From the NCBI GenBank assembly GCA_958349075.1, contig CATWBR010000084.1, positions 1 through 12,530 on the forward strand: DNA of 12,530 bases, given 5' to 3'. A program made the translations under genes and the position numbers. The stretch comes from an uncultured Clostridium sp. (GTDB taxonomy: Bacteria; Bacillota; Clostridia; Lachnospirales; Lachnospiraceae). Positions 10,097-12,530 of this stretch are shown here, one piece after another (the first letter of the stretch is position 1; every line of letters begins with the position of its first letter). The notes under the pieces are model-generated. The model saw nothing but the letters and a program-made list of their open reading frames with translations. It ran no database searches and was not told where the DNA came from.

Positions 10097-11278
10097 TTAA
10101 TTGCCTGCCGCTGCCCTCTCCTCAAGATCCATCTTCTGATAGGCGGCTTTCAGTTCTTTTGTCATCTCCGCACAATTTTCAGGAGCGCATTCTTTCCAGT
10201 TAAGCCCCAGGCTCTCCCTGATCCAGTACTGCTCCTCCTCTGTAAATACGGCCGTCCCATCTTCCTTTACATAGTCGAGCCCGTCTTTTTTCATACCGGC
10301 CGTATTTATTTCAAATGCCTCGGCCGTGCTTACTCCTTCCGGCAGCACAAGCTCCTGCCTGTCCCAGAAAAGACGCACCGGTGCACCTCCCGGTATTCCC
10401 AAAACACCCGAGCCGTGTCTTATGATTCCCTCATCGCATACTAGGGCATATGCTGTTTCCACCGCAGAGGCAGCCGTAATAGAGGCATTGTTGCTGACAG
10501 GGGCATTCATTGTCTCAACGCCCGTCACATCCGTCGCATAATTGACGAAACCGAACCGTTCCTCCTCTGTGAATTCCTCCGTGATATCGCGCTCTCCATA
10601 ATAGATTTTCAGGATAAAGGGCACTTTATGGGCAGGAAAACGCCGGAGGGCGTGGTGCGCAATGAGACGGATTGTAATCTCATTCGGCGCTGCTCCCAGT
10701 TCCCCCGCCACCCTCAGTGCAATTCCCTGGCTGGTCGAATCAAGAGTACCCGCTCCGATAGTCGGCGCCAGGCCTCTCGGGTACAGGATAGGACCGGCCA
10801 GATCCGGTGCCGATAGATTGACCACCCTGCACCGGGGCACCGCCTGATGCACCGCCTGCATCAGAGGATAGAGAACCACCATATCCTTAGGCAGGGTATG
10901 AGCGAAACCCGGTATCAGCGCCATTCTTTTCTGTCTCTTTTTCATGGCAGGAAAATAGGGATAAAGAGACATCCCGGTTGCGCAGTTGATGAGCAAATCC
11001 GGTGAAAGGCGCCTGAGTGTCTCAGCGGTCTCCTCAACATTTGAAAGATCCATCCCTACCGGTTTTACCAGAGAGGGATATCCCCGCATCAGAGAACTGG
11101 TCTGCGCATTATAGCTGATTGTAGCAAGATTGGCCTGATTTCTGGCAACCACATAGATAGTATCTGCAATACCCAGGCGGGCCGCAAAAAGAGCGGCATA
11201 AGCTCCTACTTCCCCTGTAGCTCCGGTAATCACCATACTTTTTACCCGGGCTTTTATCCCGTCCTTATTCATATCCAT
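10097..11278 (-). CDS. Diverged lactate/malate-dehydrogenase-like Rossmann oxidoreductase
   Basis: Probable NAD(P)-dependent oxidoreductase of 393 residues. The N-terminal Rossmann fold shows a beta strand, then the glycine-rich loop GATGEVG (19-25), then IADTIYVVAR, as in the lactate/malate dehydrogenase group. The order of later landmarks also fits that group: VVNLSAPDL (Asn154) where the family has SNPVD, LDSTSQG (179-185) where it has LDSARFR, and IAHHAL (206-211) where it has IGEHGD, so His209 may match the catalytic histidine. The arginine that binds the substrate carboxylate in LDSARFR is missing, and the Asp of GEHGD is Leu, so ordinary malate or lactate activity is doubtful. It is also longer than the usual 310-330 residues, with a C-terminal extension of about 60-80 residues. 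A saccharopine-dehydrogenase-like or other Rossmann family is an alternative. The ATG at 11278 has AGGAGG seven bases upstream and lies 17 bp after the upstream gene. Confidence 0.65.
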   Translation of the reverse strand: MDMNKDGIKARVKSMVITGATGEVGAYAALFAARLGIADTIYVVARNQANLATISYNAQTSSLMRGYPSLVKPVGMDLSNVEETAETLRRLSPDLLINCATGMSLYPYFPAMKKRQKRMALIPGFAHTLPKDMVVLYPLMQAVHQAVPRCRVVNLSAPDLAGPILYPRGLAPTIGAGTLDSTSQGIALRVAGELGAAPNEITIRLIAHHALRRFPAHKVPFILKIYYGERDITEEFTEEERFGFVNYATDVTGVETMNAPVSNNASITAASAVETAYALVCDEGIIRHGSGVLGIPGGAPVRLFWDRQELVLPEGVSTAEAFEINTAGMKKDGLDYVKEDGTAVFTEEEQYWIRESLGLNWKECAPENCAEMTKELKAAYQKMDLEERAAAGN

Positions 11279-11295
11279 TCTCCATCCTCCTTCCG

Positions 11296-12318
11296 CTATT
11301 TTTTCTCAAACAGTTTCACCAGCGCAGGATGAACAAAGGCGCCGTCCTTCATCACCTCAACCCCGTCATATTTTACGGTGGCGTTCGTCATCAGTCCGTC
11401 CGTGTGGCCATTCGCACGTATTACACCTCCGAAGCACGGAAGATCGTTGGTGCCAAAGCCTATGTCAAATACACCATACATTCTCTCATTCAAGAACTTT
11501 AAGCCGCTTAGCTGCCGGATGGCCGGATTGATGCCAAAGCCATAATGGCAGGTGCGGTAAATATTGGAATCGTTGCGGCCAGCAAACCATGCCTCAAACT
11601 CTTTTGCCTGAGCCCCTCCGGAAAATTCTTCGATCCTTCCGTTTCTTATCTCCAGTGTAATCGGTTCCCTTAAGATTCCAACCGGATAAGCAAACGCGTC
11701 AAAAACCACCCGCCCGTTCCATGTTTCCTCTAACGGAGCCTGCCCTACCACGCCGGCCGGTATATATGCCTCATCGTGGGGATGTTCCGCCTTGCCCGGG
11801 TTTGTCTGCACCGGCCTGCCGCCCAGCTTTGCCCTGATGTCAGTGCCGCCTTCCGATGTGATATGTACCTCCTGTGACCTGCCGATGATTTCCTCCAGTG
11901 CAATGCAGATATTATCGGTCAGTGTGAAATCGGCCTCATATACCATGTCATGCACCATCTCTGTCGTAGCGCTCATTGTTCCAAGAACCCTTGTTCCTCC
12001 GTTAAGCATATCGAGGCAGGTCTTTGTATAAAAGTCCGCGCTCTCGTACGGAATTAAAGGTATCACAAGATCAGACGCTTTCATTGCCTCCCCCAAATGG
12101 GACGGTACATCAATATTCTGGACTCCCCGGTAGGGCAGAACCGTTAGAACCGGAGCCGCTCCCTTCTGTCCGGCCGCCTCAAATAAAGCGTTTGCAAGAG
12201 CCATATCCGACGGAGGCTCACATACAATCAGAACCTTTTCCCCGGCCTTCAGCCCTGCTCTTGAAAGATATTTGTGTGCCATCCGAAGCATGAGATCATG
12301 GGAATAATTCATATTCAT
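11296..12318 (-). CDS. M29 aminopeptidase / NicX-like metalloenzyme
   Basis: First structural gene of the operon, a cytosolic metalloenzyme of 340 residues related to the M29 aminopeptidases (AmpS/PepS) and to 2,5-dihydroxypyridine dioxygenase NicX, which share a fold. The N-terminal half (about 1-200) is an alpha/beta domain beginning KAGEKVLIVCEPP. The C-terminal half carries the metal-site region: CHYGFGINP with His258, NERMYGVFDIGFG with Glu278 and Asp285, and GHTDGLM with His305 and Asp307. In M29 peptidases the first position is Glu and the Asp285 position is His. As I recall, NicX binds iron through two His and one Asp, which match His258, His305 and Asp307 here. The protein is therefore closer to NicX in its ligands, but an oxygen-dependent role would be odd in an anaerobe, so a hydrolase or other lyase on a small acid is equally possible. 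Two in-frame ATGs (12318 and 12312) both have AAGGA-type sites; the longer form is given. Confidence 0.75.
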   Translation of the reverse strand: MNMNYSHDLMLRMAHKYLSRAGLKAGEKVLIVCEPPSDMALANALFEAAGQKGAAPVLTVLPYRGVQNIDVPSHLGEAMKASDLVIPLIPYESADFYTKTCLDMLNGGTRVLGTMSATTEMVHDMVYEADFTLTDNICIALEEIIGRSQEVHITSEGGTDIRAKLGGRPVQTNPGKAEHPHDEAYIPAGVVGQAPLEETWNGRVVFDAFAYPVGILREPITLEIRNGRIEEFSGGAQAKEFEAWFAGRNDSNIYRTCHYGFGINPAIRQLSGLKFLNERMYGVFDIGFGTNDLPCFGGVIRANGHTDGLMTNATVKYDGVEVMKDGAFVHPALVKLFEKK

Positions 12319-12327
12319 TCCTTCCTT

Positions 12328-12375
12328 TCACCGATACCGCGCACATAATGGCGTCTTCGCCTTATTATGCGCCAT
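12328..12375 (-). CDS. Candidate 15-residue leader ORF upstream of the operon
   Basis: A short ORF, MAHNKAKTPLCARYR, starts with ATG at 12375 and ends with TGA at 12328-12330. AAGGA (12383-12387) lies seven bases upstream of the ATG, an ideal spacing and as good as the sites of the large genes. The stop codon is followed immediately by AAAGGAAGGA, the ribosome binding site of the first enzyme gene, so a ribosome ending here would cover or feed that site. A 15-bp hairpin occupies codons 2 to 13. This arrangement suggests translational coupling or attenuation. The peptide has no run of a single amino acid that would name a signal. It is too short to exclude chance. Confidence 0.4.
   Translation of the reverse strand: MAHNKAKTPLCARYR
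12339..12372. promoter_or_regulatory. 15-bp hairpin / palindrome in the operon leader
   Basis: GCGCACATAATGGCG (12339-12353) and CGCCTTATTATGCGC (12358-12372) pair around the 4-nt loop TCTT. Thirteen of 15 positions pair, and in the minus-strand RNA one of the two exceptions is a G-U pair. It lies 20 bases upstream of the first enzyme gene and inside the candidate leader ORF. No T tract follows on either strand, so it is not an intrinsic terminator. It could act as an RNA switch near the ribosome binding site or as an operator for a dimeric repressor. Confidence 0.7.
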
Positions 12376-12429
12376 TTCCTGTTCCTTCTTCGTTACTTCT
12401 GCTCTTTTTACATTAACTGTTTTTCATCT

Positions 12430-12451
12430 GTCTGTTACCGGCCGGGTAGAC
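12430..12451. repeat. Small inverted repeat in the operon leader
   Basis: GTC...GAC flanks TACC-GGCCG-GGTA, with a CCGGCCGG core, about 50 bases downstream of the predicted transcription start. The stem is short and interrupted by a 3-nt bulge. It may be an operator or a minor RNA stem. Apart from this, the leader between the promoter and the leader ORF (12376-12500) is AT-rich and shows nothing I can identify. Confidence 0.25.
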
Positions 12452-12500
12452 AAATTTTCTAATAATTTTACTTTTGTCCCGTTGTTTTCTGGTTATTCTT

Positions 12501-12529
12501 ATAGTAGCACAGTGGATATTGGTTGTCAA
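12501..12529 (-). promoter_or_regulatory. Strong sigma-A promoter for the five-gene operon
   Basis: On the minus strand a perfect TTGACA (12524-12529) is followed at exactly 17 bp by TACTAT (12501-12506, five of six). Transcription would start near 12494, giving an untranslated leader of about 175 nt before the first enzyme gene. It is the best promoter in the window. Such a strong core promoter usually implies a repressor or leader-based control for a catabolic operon. Confidence 0.8.
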
Positions 12530-12530
12530 T

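Overview
Every real gene in this window lies on the minus strand. It looks like a low-to-mid GC Firmicute, most likely an anaerobic Clostridia/Lachnospiraceae-type organism. The reasons are the AsnA-type asparagine synthetase, a fused glucose-family PTS permease, strong AGGAGG-type ribosome binding sites, sigma-A style promoters and a GGDEF/PAS/GGDEF/EAL signalling protein. This placement is an inference from gene content and was not tested against a database.

Reading in the direction of transcription (high to low coordinates), the window opens with a strong promoter (TTGACA-17-TACTAT, 12501-12529). A leader of about 175 nt follows, holding a 15-codon candidate leader ORF wrapped around a 15-bp hairpin. 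Then come five tightly spaced genes that look like one operon: an M29-aminopeptidase/NicX-like metalloenzyme (11296-12318), a diverged lactate/malate-dehydrogenase-like Rossmann protein (10097-11278), an Asp/Glu-racemase-superfamily enzyme (9338-10054), a TAXI-type TRAP solute-binding lipoprotein (8168-9253) and a fused TRAP permease (6269-8146). The likely logic is that a small, probably carboxylated, compound is captured outside the cell, imported with Na+ or H+, and processed by the three soluble enzymes. The substrate cannot be read from sequence. All three enzymes are remote or diverged members of their families, and this operon is the best candidate for an undescribed pathway.

Downstream is a separately promoted cyclic-di-GMP signalling gene (3904-6093), with one degenerate GGDEF, a PAS, a second GGDEF and a complete EAL domain. 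Next is a PTS EIICBA permease of the glucose/maltose family (1500-3758). A 431-bp gap follows, filled by a striking nested imperfect inverted repeat of about 245 bp (1240-1484). The last gene is asnA (58-1068), with its own extended -10 promoter.

No tRNA, rRNA, CRISPR array, transposase gene or phage gene was seen. The most unusual non-coding structures are the leader ORF/hairpin at 12328-12375 and the long palindromic element at 1240-1484.
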